From contig NW_006921532.1 of NCBI RefSeq assembly GCF_000340215.1, positions 11,073,764 to 11,137,763 of the forward strand: DNA of 64,000 nucleotides, in the 5' to 3' direction. Positions 22,616 through 32,602 of the stretch are shown here, in pieces. The translations under genes and the position numbers were made by a program. Origin of the DNA: Pseudocercospora fijiensis CIRAD86. Lineage: Eukaryota > Ascomycota > Dothideomycetes > Mycosphaerellales > Mycosphaerellaceae. The notes beneath the pieces were generated by a model. It saw nothing but the letters and a program-made list of their open reading frames with translations, was not told where the DNA came from and did no database searches. Positions within the stretch are counted from its first letter, which is position 1, and each line of letters begins with the position of its first letter.

Positions 22616-24297
22616 ATGGCGCCAAATGTGAGTAGGGAATTGTGCTAGCAATATCTGCTTTGGCGGTCAAGCTGACATTGGATTACTCCCAGATTGCCGT
22701 CCAGCCATCATTTGAAGAAGTCCAAAAGATCGTACAATCGACCAAAGGAAAGGCCAATGCGCCCAATCTGATACCTGTGTGCACATCCATACCCTCCTCC
22801 CGACTCACTCCTTCCACGATATACCTCAAGGTCGCAGCCAAGTCGAAGCTGTCCTTTCTGTTCGAGTCAGCTGCAACCTCAGAGACCATTGGAAGATACA
22901 GCTTTGTTGGTGCGAATCCGCGCAAGACACTCGTATCTGGTCCGAAACATGGACTCGAGGCGGATCCTCTGCCTCAGCTTGATAAGGAGCTTTCCCAGTA
23001 CCGCATCGCAGACATCTCATCTCTACGTCTCCCGCCTCTCACCGCCGGAGCGATTGGATATGTGGGCTATGACTGTGTAAAGTACTTTGAGCCAAAGACG
23101 AAGAGACCCATGAAGGACATCTTGGAAGTGCCAGAGAGCCTTTTCATGCTCTATGACTCGGTAGTTGCGCTCGACCACTTCTCCCAGAAGGCCGTGGTGA
23201 TCAGCTATCTCCATGTGCCGACAGGCGAGTGCTCGGATGATGCGCTTCAAGCGGCGTATGACGAGAGCAAGCAAGAACTTGCAAAGCTGGTGCAAGTGTT
23301 GAAGAGCAAGGAGACTCCAGAGGTACCGCAGAAGAAGATCAGGTTGGATCACGAATATGCCAGCAACATCGGTCGTGAGGGATACGAAAGGCATGTAACT
23401 CGGCTGAAGAAGCACATTGTGAAGGGCGATATCATCCAGGCCGTTCCCTCACAGCGCATCGCACGGCCGACCGATCTGCACCCTTTCAACATTTACGAAC
23501 ATTTACGCACTGTCAACCCTTCGCCTTACCTATTCTACTTGGACTGTGAGGACTTTCAGATCATTGGCGCCAGTCCAGAAGTACTTGTGAAAGAGGAGGC
23601 TGGCCGCATCATCACCCATCCGATCGCAGGTACTATAAAACGTGGTACGACACCTGAAGAGGACATGGCACTCGCAGACACACTCCACAGCAGCATCAAG
23701 GATAGAGCAGAGCACGTCATGCTCGTCGATCTGGCAAGGAACGATGTCAATCGCGTATGCGACCCGTTGACAACAAGAGTGGACAAGCTTATGGTCGTTC
23801 AGCGATTCAGTCACGTGCAGCATCTCGTTTCTGAAGTGTCAGGTGTACTCAGACCGGGCCAGAATAGATTCAATGCTTTCCGCTCCATTTTCCCAGCCGG
23901 CACGGTCAGCGGCGCACCCAAAGTCAAAGCGATGGAACTTATTGCTGAGCTTGAGGGCGAGAAGAGGGGAGTCTATGCTGGCGCAGTCGGCTACTTCGGA
24001 TACAACAGCGTTAATCCTGCTACCGGAGAAGAAAGAGAAGGCGCAATGGACACATGCATTGCATTGAGGACCATGATGACGAAGGGCGGCGTTGCATATC
24101 TTCAAGCCGGAGGTGGCATCGTATTTGATAGTGACGAGGGGGAAGAGTATCAGGAGACCATCAACAAGCTTGCGGCGAATATGCGATGCATTGAGCAGGC
24201 CGAGAGGATACATTTCAGTGAGCAGCAAGATGTGCTCTCGAATGGTGCAATAGACGCTGCTCAGACAGGACCAGCTAAGGTAGATATTGCTGGTTAG
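22616..24297 (+). CDS. TRP2: Anthranilate synthase component I
   Basis: A 12-nt first exon (22616-22627, MAPN) is joined to 22693-24297 (IAVQPSFEEVQKI...), giving 538 residues. The N-terminal domain has the Trp feedback-site region (SFLFESAATSETIGRYSF). The chorismate-binding catalytic domain shows KGDIIQAVPSQRIARP, PSPYLFYLDCEDFQIIGASPE, HPIAGTIKRG, MLVDLARNDVNRVC and FPAGTVSGAPKVKAMELI. With a glutamine amidotransferase subunit it converts chorismate to anthranilate, the first step of tryptophan synthesis. Only component I is here; in fungi the amidotransferase is part of a separate multifunctional gene. Length is usual for the family. The mini-exon start is supported by an exact GTGAGT donor and the restored N-terminus. 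Confidence 0.93.
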
Positions 24298-25618
24298 AGG
24301 TCAGCACTATATCTCAATCGGATTCAAGAAGATGTGGCACAAACCCATTCCAACTGGCCTCCTCGTGTATCATTCCCTCGCTCCACCGCTTGTACAGCGC
24401 AAACGCCCGAGACTTCTTGCTCATCTAATCGTGACCTTTTCTCAGGAGGAGAACAGCACAACACAGTCGCCGCCTGCCAAGATGCGGCCAAATCAACAAT
24501 CCAGACATCATGTTGTCCACCACCTTCGCATTCGCCCATGACACATTTCGGCCCGTTCAATGCTTCCTCTGCGCCTACGGACTCGCGGCTCAACTTTGCA
24601 GCTGCTGGGATACCGCCTGGGGCTGATGCACTTGTCTTCATAGGCCAAGGGATTTGCGTCCTTGTAGAAGGAGCAGTGTGACGTAGAGCAGCGAGAGGTG
24701 GTAGGAGTCGTAGGTACGCTTGGGGGCCTTCTCCACGAAGCGACGAGCGATGTCAGTATCTCCGACGTCCTAGTAAGCGCTACACCAGTCCATGTATCCT
24801 CAGCTACGTTCGTGTAGCCAATCTTGGAGCTTCCATGTTGATCTTCTTTCTTGAGCTGCGCTCTCTCTTCTCGCAATCTCTCACCACGACGCTCCCAGTT
24901 CGGCAGAACTGTACAGGCATGCCCTTCAGAGCCTGCAACACCACACTGGCATGGAGCGGGAGCGATGGGAGATATAAGCGATACCAACCATACTCGAACG
25001 CAACGGCTCGCGGACCGCAAAGTCGCCCATTGATGCTGAACCGTATAGAAATCACCAGGGAAACAACGTTGGCACGGAGCAACAAGATCGTCGGAAGTAC
25101 ATCGTCGGCTCCTCAAGCGTGAGAGCTACAACCTCAGGCAGGGCATCGGCACGAAGGATCGTAATCGCTGCGAAGATGAACCGGTTCACTCCTGACAAGC
25201 ACTACAGCACCACGTCAAGCAGCAAGAGCAATCCACTCGCCGCGAAGATGCTGCAACAAGCAACCACGGAAGAGGTAGCTATGATAAGACCTCGGCGGCG
25301 TGCAGTCCCGCATGGAAATGTAAGCGGTATTCTCGTCGCGACGATGGCATCTGCCCAAGCGCTCCTTGACGGAAAGCGCAGAGTGGATGGCATGCATCAC
25401 AGCACAGGCGTCGAAGCAATTCAAGGCTTCGCGAGAATCCTAACACCGAACCGCTCCTCGACTGCGATCTCGCGAAATGCACAGAGCGATTGCCTCCATC
25501 ACAGCATCAGCAACCTCAGTCGCATCCGAGAAAACATCGGCAGGAGATGAAAGCGCCAAGATCTGTCAATGAAACTGATGCACCGACTCTCTCGAAAAAG
25601 GGTTGTATAATTGTACAG
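24298..25618. other. No gene recognised
   Basis: Several overlapping frames on both strands (for example minus 25116-24508) have coding-like stretches such as AEDTWTGVALTRTSEIL or YDSYHLSLLYVTLLLLQG. They switch frame repeatedly and no domain or splice pattern links them. It may be a decayed gene on the minus strand. Confidence 0.35.
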
Positions 25619-25845
25619 GGCCCCGTCCTTCGCCCTATACCGTCGACCTCACCATCTCAAACGTCTTCGTCGTAAGAGATAAAATGGCCGTCCGTTGCAA
25701 CTACTTCTAAAAATCCCCCCCCTCTACTTCCCACATTCCCACCTTCCCAACTCTCAAGCAGTTCCGTAAAGAGCCCCGTCCTTCGCCCCATACCGTCGGT
25801 CTCACCTTCTCAAACTTCTTAAGAGATTATGACCGTCCGCTGCTT
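25619..25845. repeat. Diverged direct duplication, about 75-85 bp, offset 153 bp
   Basis: The copy at about 25619-25705 and the copy at about 25772-25845 share CCCCGTCCTTCGCCC, ATACCGTCG, CTCACC-TCTCAAAC, AAGAGAT and GACCGTCCG-TGC, with substitutions and short indels. A 22-bp poly-A run follows at about 25894-25915. Confidence 0.65.
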
Positions 25846-26519
25846 AATTTTCAACCAACCCAAACCAAGGCTCCAGGGCTCTGGATCGCAGCCAAAAAAA
25901 AAAAAAAAAAAAAAACCTCTGATGCCCCGCGAAACGAATCTAAGGGGCTTTGTTGAACCAGGTAAGCCTCTGGTGTCCGAGTGAAATTTCAGCCTAGCAG
26001 CCATTTCCTTTCCATCCGTTAAAGATGGACAGGCGTGCTTCGAGCTTGTCGTAAGGAAATCACCGGTTTTCTCTGATCCGGCCTAGCAGATGCTTCGAGC
26101 TTCGGATTTTTGCTTTCTCCTCGACAGTTCTGTCTCTCAAAATATAGCATAGCAATCCAACTTCCTTCAACATCAAAAAAAAATTCCTCACTCCTTTGGA
26201 CCTTTTCCAACAGCGAATCTCATCTTTGGAGTTCTTTCCGGTACTACTGTGTGTGACCTGTAGTATGAAACTCCTCTTCTCTGTAGAAGCAATCATGGTG
26301 TTTCAAGCGATTTGTAATGGGTCTCGGGCCAAGCGTGAAGTTAGACACGTAGGCTGACATTGGAGGTGCAGTTCTCTCTTGTCTTTGTCTTTGCTGCGCT
26401 TTATAACCCGTGGGTTTGTTTTGTTTTAAAACAAACTCAATGGCCACCCTGAGAACCAACCGTATTGGGACCCGGCCTTTTGTTTGAGTTGGTTTCGGTT
26501 CAGAAAATTTGTGGTTTCG

Positions 26520-26775
26520 TGAGTTTCTAAAAGGTGGGTTGAGTCACGATGGCTTTTTGGGTTCTTCTCGTACGACGGGGTGTCTCGATGCGACTTCGAT
26601 GACGGAGGCATACAAATCAGTGGATGTTCTGATTTTAGTCGTGGTTTTCCAAAAGGTGTGTTGAGATACGACGGCTCTTGATTTGTCCGTAACGAGGTGC
26701 GTTGTCGATGCGTCTTCGACCCGCTGTAGCCAAATCCGAAATTGAAATTTCAGTAACTCGGTGGATGTTCCGATA
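26520..26775. repeat. Degenerate tandem duplication, about 110-130 bp unit
   Basis: Two units can be aligned by eye: TTCTAAAAGGTGGGTTGAGTC...TCGATGCGACTTCGA...GTGGATGTTCTGAT (about 26523-26634) and TTCCAAAAGGTGTGTTGAGAT...TCGATGCGTCTTCGA...GTGGATGTTCCGAT (about 26647-26776). A third TCGATGCGACTTCGAT lies alone near 26901. Confidence 0.5.
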
Positions 26776-27517
26776 TTGTTTCTACTGTTCACCATGCGTG
26801 ACGCAGTAGAGCCATGTGAGGTTGATGTGAACATGGCTTTCAAGTCTTGCAAATCTTCTCACGCCTTTGAAGGAAACGAAACGGCTGTGAGGTGCGGCTC
26901 GATGCGACTTCGATCGCCACAAGACTTACGTGCCGAAGACACGGTTTGGGTGCAGGGATGTGACTTTTTCTGCAACGGGAGGGTGTCGGATCATCTCATG
27001 CGAACAGAGCTAACCTTATGCTCGATGAGGGACTTCGACCGGCCGGTGACAGTAACGTCATTTCTCGGCCTGTGATCTTGCCTAGCAGCCTTTTCTTGTA
27101 CTTTTGGACGCGGTGATCTCGCGGAGCGGTAAGGATGGCTCAGTAATGGTCTGCTTCAGGCGCGGGATCGGGGTTTTGTTTCTTTCCTCGGAAGTGCCGG
27201 AATTGGACATCGGCGTCGTTTTTCATCATGCGTTCTGAAAACGAATCCGAGGCGTCGATGATGGGTTTATACTGACCCAGTTCAGTCTTCGAAGGCCGCC
27301 TCTCTTCCGCACGAGAGCTAGCACATCGGTGGTGAATGGTCTGTGACCTGACCGTTCGTTTGTCGTCGTTGAGCAGACCAACCTGGAGATGACCCAGTTT
27401 TGTCGGCGGCTCCGCGTTTGGACGCGTCCCATCGGGAAAACGACTGGGGTGATCGAGAGCGCGGTTTCTTCGCGAAAAGGTCTTGGGCAAGCTCTTAACG
27501 TGTCGAGATTTCATGTG

Positions 27518-28330
27518 CCCACCAGCAACCGCGTTATAGACTTACGCTGTGCCAGGCCATGTGATCCCTCTTATTCGCCAGCAAACCCAGCCCAACAATG
27601 GCCGCGTTGTAGACTTAAGCCAATGTCAGACCGTGGTGCTTGATGTTACCAGTAATCCCAGCCCAGCAATGACCGCGTTGTAGACTTACGCCCATGCCAG
27701 ACCAAGAGGTCATGTATAGCCCAGCAGTCGCCGCGTTCGAGACTTACGCGATGCCAGACCAACACAATCCGTTGCCAAATACCAGCCCAGCAGTCACAGC
27801 GTTCGAGACTTACGCAATGCCAGACCAATACGATACGTTACCAGTATACCCAAGCTCAGCAGCAACCGCGTTCGAGACTTACGCTGTTGCCGAACCGAAG
27901 TGAATCATTGCCGGCGAACCCAGCCCAACAACTACCGCATTCGAGACTTACGCAGTGTGAGACCGGATAAAGGAGACGTGCCGGCCCAGCAAGAACCGCG
28001 TTTGAGACTTACGCCTTGCCAGACCAGAACTTTCGAGCTTGGTTGTCCTTTAAGCGACCGCTTTTGCCCTGGAGAGTCGATCGGGGTGCAGACATTTTGT
28101 GTCTGCGAAGTTCAGATCCATCGGGAGAGCGATGTCCATACGATCTGAGAGTGGCGACAATACGCCCAGCCCAGCAAGCAACTGCGTTCGAGACTTACGC
28201 TGTTACCAGACCGAGTGAAAATTGCAAACCCAGCTCAACAGCAACCGCGTTCGAGACTTACGCTGGTGCCGAAGCGAGAGCTGCGTCCAGCCCAACAGCA
28301 GTCGCTTTCGAGACTTACACTGTTGTCAGA
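27518..28330. repeat. Interspersed array: 11 copies of a ~30-40 bp core separated by variable spacers
   Basis: The core reads roughly CCCAGCAGCAACC then GCGTTCGAGACTTACGC, usually followed by a TGCCAGACC-like segment. The CTTAC of the core falls at 27541, 27614 (CTTAA), 27685, 27743, 27809, 27878, 27947, 28008, 28194, 28257 and 28314. Spacing is 57-73 bp, with one 186-bp gap that would fit two lost units. Spacers of about 20-35 bp differ from one another. On the minus strand the core contains GTAAGT, the ideal fungal 5' splice signal, in 10 of 11 copies. In one plus frame the cores spell AFETYA. It is not a CRISPR: the host is a eukaryote, the repeats are imperfect and no cas gene is present. 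Function unknown. Confidence 0.82.
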
Positions 28331-28617
28331 CCGGATCAACGTCTGCCGTTTGCGAAAGCGGAAAACAAGTGGACTCGATAATCCAGGACTTGTCCGCGAT
28401 TTTTCCTGGCGTCGAAGTGACTCTGGGATGTCACGGGATTCGATCGCCTTTGTGGAATTTTTTGGCACTGCTCGAAATTGTTCGAGCGAAGCCGGATGTT
28501 GAGAGTGAAGAATGCCCAGTCCTTTAGGGACAGCATGAATGGGTCCAGACTCTCTCATTGTCGGAAGGGTGTGGCCTTCCTGGAGCCGTGGAGCTCCTGA
28601 CTTCCAGAGAAGGGAAG

Positions 28618-29223
28618 TCATTGGCTGCGAACGTTGCCAGCCTTGCGAACGCGCGCCGCTGGATTCTTGGTGAGCAGCTTCTCGTCTTTTGACGAGCGCC
28701 TGCCACCCCTGCGGCGTTTGCGACGCTGGGAATTGCGCTTGACCATGGCTTCACTGAACCTTGGTGATGCGACAAGAGCTATTCGTGCTCTGTCTTTGTC
28801 GGCAGCTGCTTTGATGGCAGCATGCCTCTCCTGCAGCGCTTCGAGACGCATGCTGCGGAGGACGAAGCGGATGTCTTCGAAGGCCGTGATCGGCCTGAGA
28901 TGCTGTGGGTGGAGTGGCATATGCCGGAACCTCTTGATTGCGAGAGTATTGCATCCGTTGAAGTCCGGTCCAAGTGCCTCCTCGAACGACGGGAATGTGT
29001 CGTCAGGGTCGTCTTCTCCCGAAGGCGTGGAGGGAGTCGCCAGAGACCAGGAATCGACACCCTCAGGGAGCGCGAAATCCGGCATCGCCAAGTCATTTGG
29101 CGTCTCGCGATGCGCCATGTCTTCCAACGTCTTGCGAATAGCAAGGTTGTCTGGCGCCTCGACCCGGAGGTTTGCAAAAGGGTTGCAAAGAGGAGTGAAT
29201 GAAGTCATTTTTCCCAACTTCAA
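28618..29223 (-). CDS. Hypothetical basic protein
   Basis: A single-exon minus-strand frame of 201 residues (or 196 from the second Met, MTSFTPLCNPFANL). It has an acidic middle (TPSGEDDPDDTFPSFEEALG), an ordered-looking segment (ITAFEDIRFVLRSMRLEAL, QERHAAIKAAADKDRARIA) and a strongly basic tail (KRNSQRRKRRRGGRRSSKDEK) that would serve for nuclear import or nucleic-acid binding. No family was recognised. It stands alone in a repeat-rich, gene-poor stretch. A TATA-like motif lies about 390 bp upstream. Confidence 0.55.
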   Translation of the reverse strand: MKLGKMTSFTPLCNPFANLRVEAPDNLAIRKTLEDMAHRETPNDLAMPDFALPEGVDSWSLATPSTPSGEDDPDDTFPSFEEALGPDFNGCNTLAIKRFRHMPLHPQHLRPITAFEDIRFVLRSMRLEALQERHAAIKAAADKDRARIALVASPRFSEAMVKRNSQRRKRRRGGRRSSKDEKLLTKNPAARVRKAGNVRSQ

Positions 29224-29352
29224 AGTCTTGAATGGTTTTGGATGTGAATTTTTTTCTTTTCAGCACAGTGACTCTGCCCCTGGCCTTGTGAAAAGTCGGA
29301 GTAAGGCGAAGATCTGCACAGATGCGACGCACTCTCGAAATGTAATCTGCGA

Positions 29353-29560
29353 TTCTGCGATGCGTAGTGACACTGCCTCCTACTCTCGGCTGAATGCTGT
29401 GTGATTACTGTAATCTGCCGTTCTGCGATGCGTAGTGACGTGACAATGTCTGCTACTCTTGGCTGAATGCTGCGATTACTGCTGTGTTCTGCTGTTCTGC
29501 GATGCGTAGTGACAATGGTCTGCTACTGTTGGCTGAATGCTGTGAATACTGCTGGAAGCT
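29353..29560. repeat. Three tandem copies of a ~68-74 bp unit
   Basis: TTCTGCGATGCGTAGTGAC recurs at 29353, 29421 and 29495, each time followed by a TCTGCTACT(C/G)TTGGCTGAATGC-like segment and GATTACTG. Copies differ by small indels. They lie upstream of the hypothetical basic protein, probably in its 5' UTR or promoter. Confidence 0.82.
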
Positions 29561-29614
29561 GATGCTATGCTGAAGGGGGAAAGAAAGAAGAAGAGAGGAG
29601 GGGGGAGCAGGAAT

Positions 29615-29622
29615 ACTTATAC
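29615..29622 (-). promoter_or_regulatory. TATA-like box (TATAAGTA)
   Basis: Read on the minus strand, GGGTATAAGTATTCC lies about 390 bp upstream of the basic-protein start. If used, the three 68-74 bp repeats would be in the transcribed leader. The call rests on this short motif only. Confidence 0.3.
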
Positions 29623-29680
29623 CCAGCCTCCCAGCCTGCTTCGTGTCCTCCCAGATGAACCACTCGCTGTCCACCCGACG

Positions 29681-29802
29681 ATAACAGCTGTGTGAGCGTA
29701 TAGAATAGCAATTAGTAGTAGTGGGCACCCGTGACTTCATGATAACAGCTGTGTGAGCGGGTAGAATAGGAATTAGTCACAGTGAGTGGCGGTGACTTCA
29801 GC
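29681..29802. repeat. 61-bp tandem duplication
   Basis: ATAACAGCTGTGTGAGCG begins at 29681 and 29742. The copies continue with TAGAATAG-AATTAGT and end GTGACTTCA, with a few substitutions. Confidence 0.82.
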
Positions 29803-30460
29803 AGGAGCCATGGATGGTAGAATGGAAAGTGCCTCATCGCATGAAGGACGACAATGTGGGCATACGCGGATGCAATCTTGTCTCGACCAGTGCAAAGGCG
29901 GTATCTGCTGGTCCCGGATGGCGAAAGCTGGTGTTGGAATGAATGCAGCAAGGCCAAGTCATCAAGCCACGCGGGATCTCGAGGTGTTGGCGTGTTCATA
30001 GTAGACTTTGAAGCCCGGCGAGGCTGTGGGTGCACCGGAAGAAGTTTTTCCAGTCGCAGTTGCCGTTACTAATGTGCTGTGCTGTCGGGGGGAAAGGTGC
30101 GCTGGCCAATGCCCTGTCGTCAAGTGAGCTTTTGTCAAGTTCAGTTCTCGCAGCAGCAGCAGCAACCGTGGCAGTGAAAGTCCACTTGCCGAGTGCTATG
30201 CGACTACCTCATAAGCAAGCAGGAAGTTCCATCACATGAAGTCGTTGCGATTCGGCTCCAGGCCCTCCCTCATTTCCGGCGCCAAGACCCGCCCGCTCGG
30301 ATCGCAGTGTGTCGATGCTCACGACTTTCTTCGCCCAGCGCACATGTGATTGGCAGCGCAGCTGCCAATCTAGACACCGCGGCCACCGCCCGCGAAAATC
30401 CAAGTTGTCCGCTAAGACCGAAATGATTGGCTGAGAAATTTCGCAGAAGTAATATGCAAT

Positions 30461-30555
30461 CAAAGATTGAAGGGAAATTTGACTTACCCCGGATTTCAGC
30501 GTAGAACGTCAATCGAAACAAAGATTAAAGGGGAATTTAACTTACCCCGGATTTC
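30461..30555. repeat. ~37-bp direct repeat at the left edge of the AT-rich block
   Basis: CAAAGATTGAAGGGAAATTT continuing to CTTACCCCGGATTTC (about 30461-30497) recurs with a few transitions as CAAAGATTAAAGGGGAATTT continuing to CTTACCCCGGATTTC (about 30519-30555). The second copy runs into the block's 13-bp terminal inverted repeat. Confidence 0.8.
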
Positions 30556-30610
30556 TTAGCTTATTAGCTAGGGTATTAGCTTGATAGTAGTAATATTTAA
30601 TTCAAGATTT

Positions 30611-30754
30611 AAGTACATTTCCTATTAATTGCGTATAAATAAAAAAAATAGCTAGTGTAGGACTAGTGTAGGACTCGAACCTACGACAAGTATATTTCCT
30701 ATTAATTACGTATAAATAAAAAAAAATAGCTAGTGTAGGACTCGAACCTACGAC
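30611..30754. repeat. Tandem duplication covering the 3' half of the tRNA-like gene
   Basis: AAGTACATTTCCTATTAATT (30611) and AAGTATATTTCCTATTAATT (30688) start two copies of 77 and 67 bp. Each contains the poly-A tract and TAGCTAGTGTAGGACTCGAA, that is, the T-arm and acceptor 3' strand of the tRNA-like gene read on the other strand. The first copy has an extra 10-11 bp internal duplication (TAGTGTAGGAC). Confidence 0.82.
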
Positions 30755-30886
30755 CTCTTAACCCCCATCGATCTTATAACTCCTTTAAGACATATACCTT
30801 TATATAGCGGGGACTATATTAAGTAGTATAGCCGGGAGAAATAGAATCATTAATAGTTAAGAATCATACCACTAGACCAACTAGCC
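30727..30886 (-). tRNA. tRNA-like gene with an 88-bp intron (possibly a pseudogene)
   Basis: On the minus strand the 5' half starts GGCTAGTTGGTCTAGTGGTA at 30886, with a Pro-tRNA-like D-arm. The 3' half ends ACTAGCT plus a discriminator A at 30727. The acceptor stem GGCTAGT/ACTAGCT pairs over 7 bp with one G-U. The anticodon stem CTTAA/TTAAG and the T-stem GTAGG/CCTAC with loop TTCGAGT are perfect. The mature length would be 72 nt, and a nine-T Pol III terminator follows directly. An intron at the canonical 37/38 site (30850-30763) gives anticodon AUU, which is unusual. An unusual splice could give UGG (Pro). The odd anticodon and AT-rich setting make a pseudogene or tRNA-derived element possible. 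Confidence 0.6.
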
Positions 30887-30946
30887 GATATATATAGAAT
30901 GGAAACTAATACTCTCTATATACTTATAAAGTAGGAGCTAATAGCT

Positions 30947-32133
30947 CGATTTCCATGAAAATTTCACGTTTGATAGAACCGACCCGCGCGGTTCTAACGG
31001 TGTAATTTTCATTGAAATCGAATCAATATTCATTGAGATATTAACCGCCGAAGTTAGAGCCAACACTAGCCAACACCTACTAACACTAAATTCGAAGGTA
31101 GTCGATTTCCATGAAAATTTCACGTTTGATAGAACCGACCCGCGCGGTTCTAACGGTATAATTTTCATTGAAATCGAATCAATATTCATTGAGATATTAA
31201 CCGCCGAAGTTGGAGCCAACACTAGCCAACACCTGCCAACACCAAATTCGAAGGTGGTCGATTTCCATGAAAATTTCACGTTTGATAGAACCGACCCGCG
31301 CGGTTCTAACGGTATAATTTTCATTGAAATCGAATCAATATTCATTGAGATATTAACCGCCGAAGTTGGAGCCAACACTAGCTAACACCTACTAACACCA
31401 AATTCGAAGGTAGTCGATTTCCATGAAAATTTCACGTTTGATAGAACCGACCCGCGCGGTTCTAACGGTATAATTTTCATTAAAATCGAATCAATATTCA
31501 TTGAGATATTAACCGCCGAAGTTGGAGCCAACACTAGCCAACACCTGCCAATACTAAATTCGAAGGTGGTCGATTTCTATGAAAATTTCACGTTTGATAG
31601 AACCGACCCGCGCGGTTCTAACGGTGTAATTTTCATTGAAATCGAATCAATATTTATTGAGATATTAACCGCCGAAGTTAGAGCCAACACTAGCTAACAC
31701 CTACTAACACTAAATTCGAAGGTAGTCGATTTCCATGAAAATTTCACGTTTGATAGAACCGACCCGCGCGGTTCTAACGGTATAATTTTCATTGAAATCG
31801 AATCAATATTCATTGAGATATTAACCGCCGAAGTTGGAGCCAACACTAGCCAACACCTGCCAACACTAAATTCGAAGGTGGTCGATTTCCATGAAAATTT
31901 CACGTTTAATAGAACCGACCTGCGCGGTTCTAACGGTGTAATTTTCATAGAAATCGAATCAATATTCATTGAGATATTAACCGCCGAAGTTAGAGCCAAC
32001 ACTAGCCAACACCTACTAACACCAAATTCGAAGGTGGTCGATTTCTATAAAAATTTCACGTTTAATAGAACCGACCCGCGCGGTTCTAACGGTGTAATTT
32101 TTATTGAAATCGGATTAGTATTTATCGAGATAT
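30947..32133. repeat. 156-bp satellite, eight units (last one partial)
   Basis: The tract CACGTTTGATAGAACCGACC starts at 30965, 31121, 31277, 31433, 31589, 31745, 31901 and 32057 (TTTAAT in the last two), an exact 156-bp period with a few substitutions per unit. Each unit carries a hairpin: AGAACCG and CGGTTCT separated by seven G/C-rich bases (AGAACCT in the 31901 unit). 156 is divisible by three, so minus-strand frames repeat a 52-residue phrase (SAVNISMNIDSISMKI...). This is most likely a by-product, not a protein. Most differences between units are transitions. Confidence 0.96.
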
Positions 32134-32602
32134 ATATAGGATACTCCGTATTCTATAGCTATCTAGTCTAGAGGCGCCCTAATATACTAGCCTATAGGGT
32201 ACTAAATATTAGCCTAATCGGAGGGGCTATAGTAAGGCTCTAGGGCGTCTAGTAGGTATATCGACTTTTTTTTATACTAGACGTACAATTTTCGCTAAGT
32301 CTACGAGTTGCGCGCGTTTTAAGAGCGCTCGCGAGGCAGGGTCGCCCCCGAAGTAAGGGTTTCCTATATAAAAGTGGCCGGCTAGCGGACCTACTTTGGG
32401 AGCGGAACCGCCTTATATAGAAATCGTATCCTAGCACGTTCGGAGGATATGTATATAGGAGTAGTATTTTAGATTCTTTAAAGGAACTATTTTACTGTCT
32501 TATATACGTCAAGGAGTATACCTTTAAAAACCCCTTTCGCCGAGGGAAACTAGGTACATTTACTACGGTCCTAGATCGAAATTTACCTAGGATCTATATA
32601 AT
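32134..32602. other. Leader region upstream of the Helitron frame
   Basis: AT-rich, non-coding. It contains a TATA-like CTATATAAAAGTGG at about 32364-32377, roughly 230 bp before the start codon, and two imperfect inverted repeats (CTAGAGGCGCCCTA with CTAGGGCGTCTAG; TTTCCTATATAA with TTATATAGAAA). It could contain Helitron subterminal sequence. Confidence 0.4.

Noticed and set aside
24508..25116. 202-codon minus-strand gene
   Set aside because: Arg/Ser/Cys-rich random-looking text. Better-looking stretches are scattered over all three frames, so no single gene model is supported.
27518..28330. CRISPR array
   Set aside because: The repeats are imperfect, the spacers vary in length, the genes are eukaryotic with introns and there is no cas gene. 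Called as an interspersed repeat instead.
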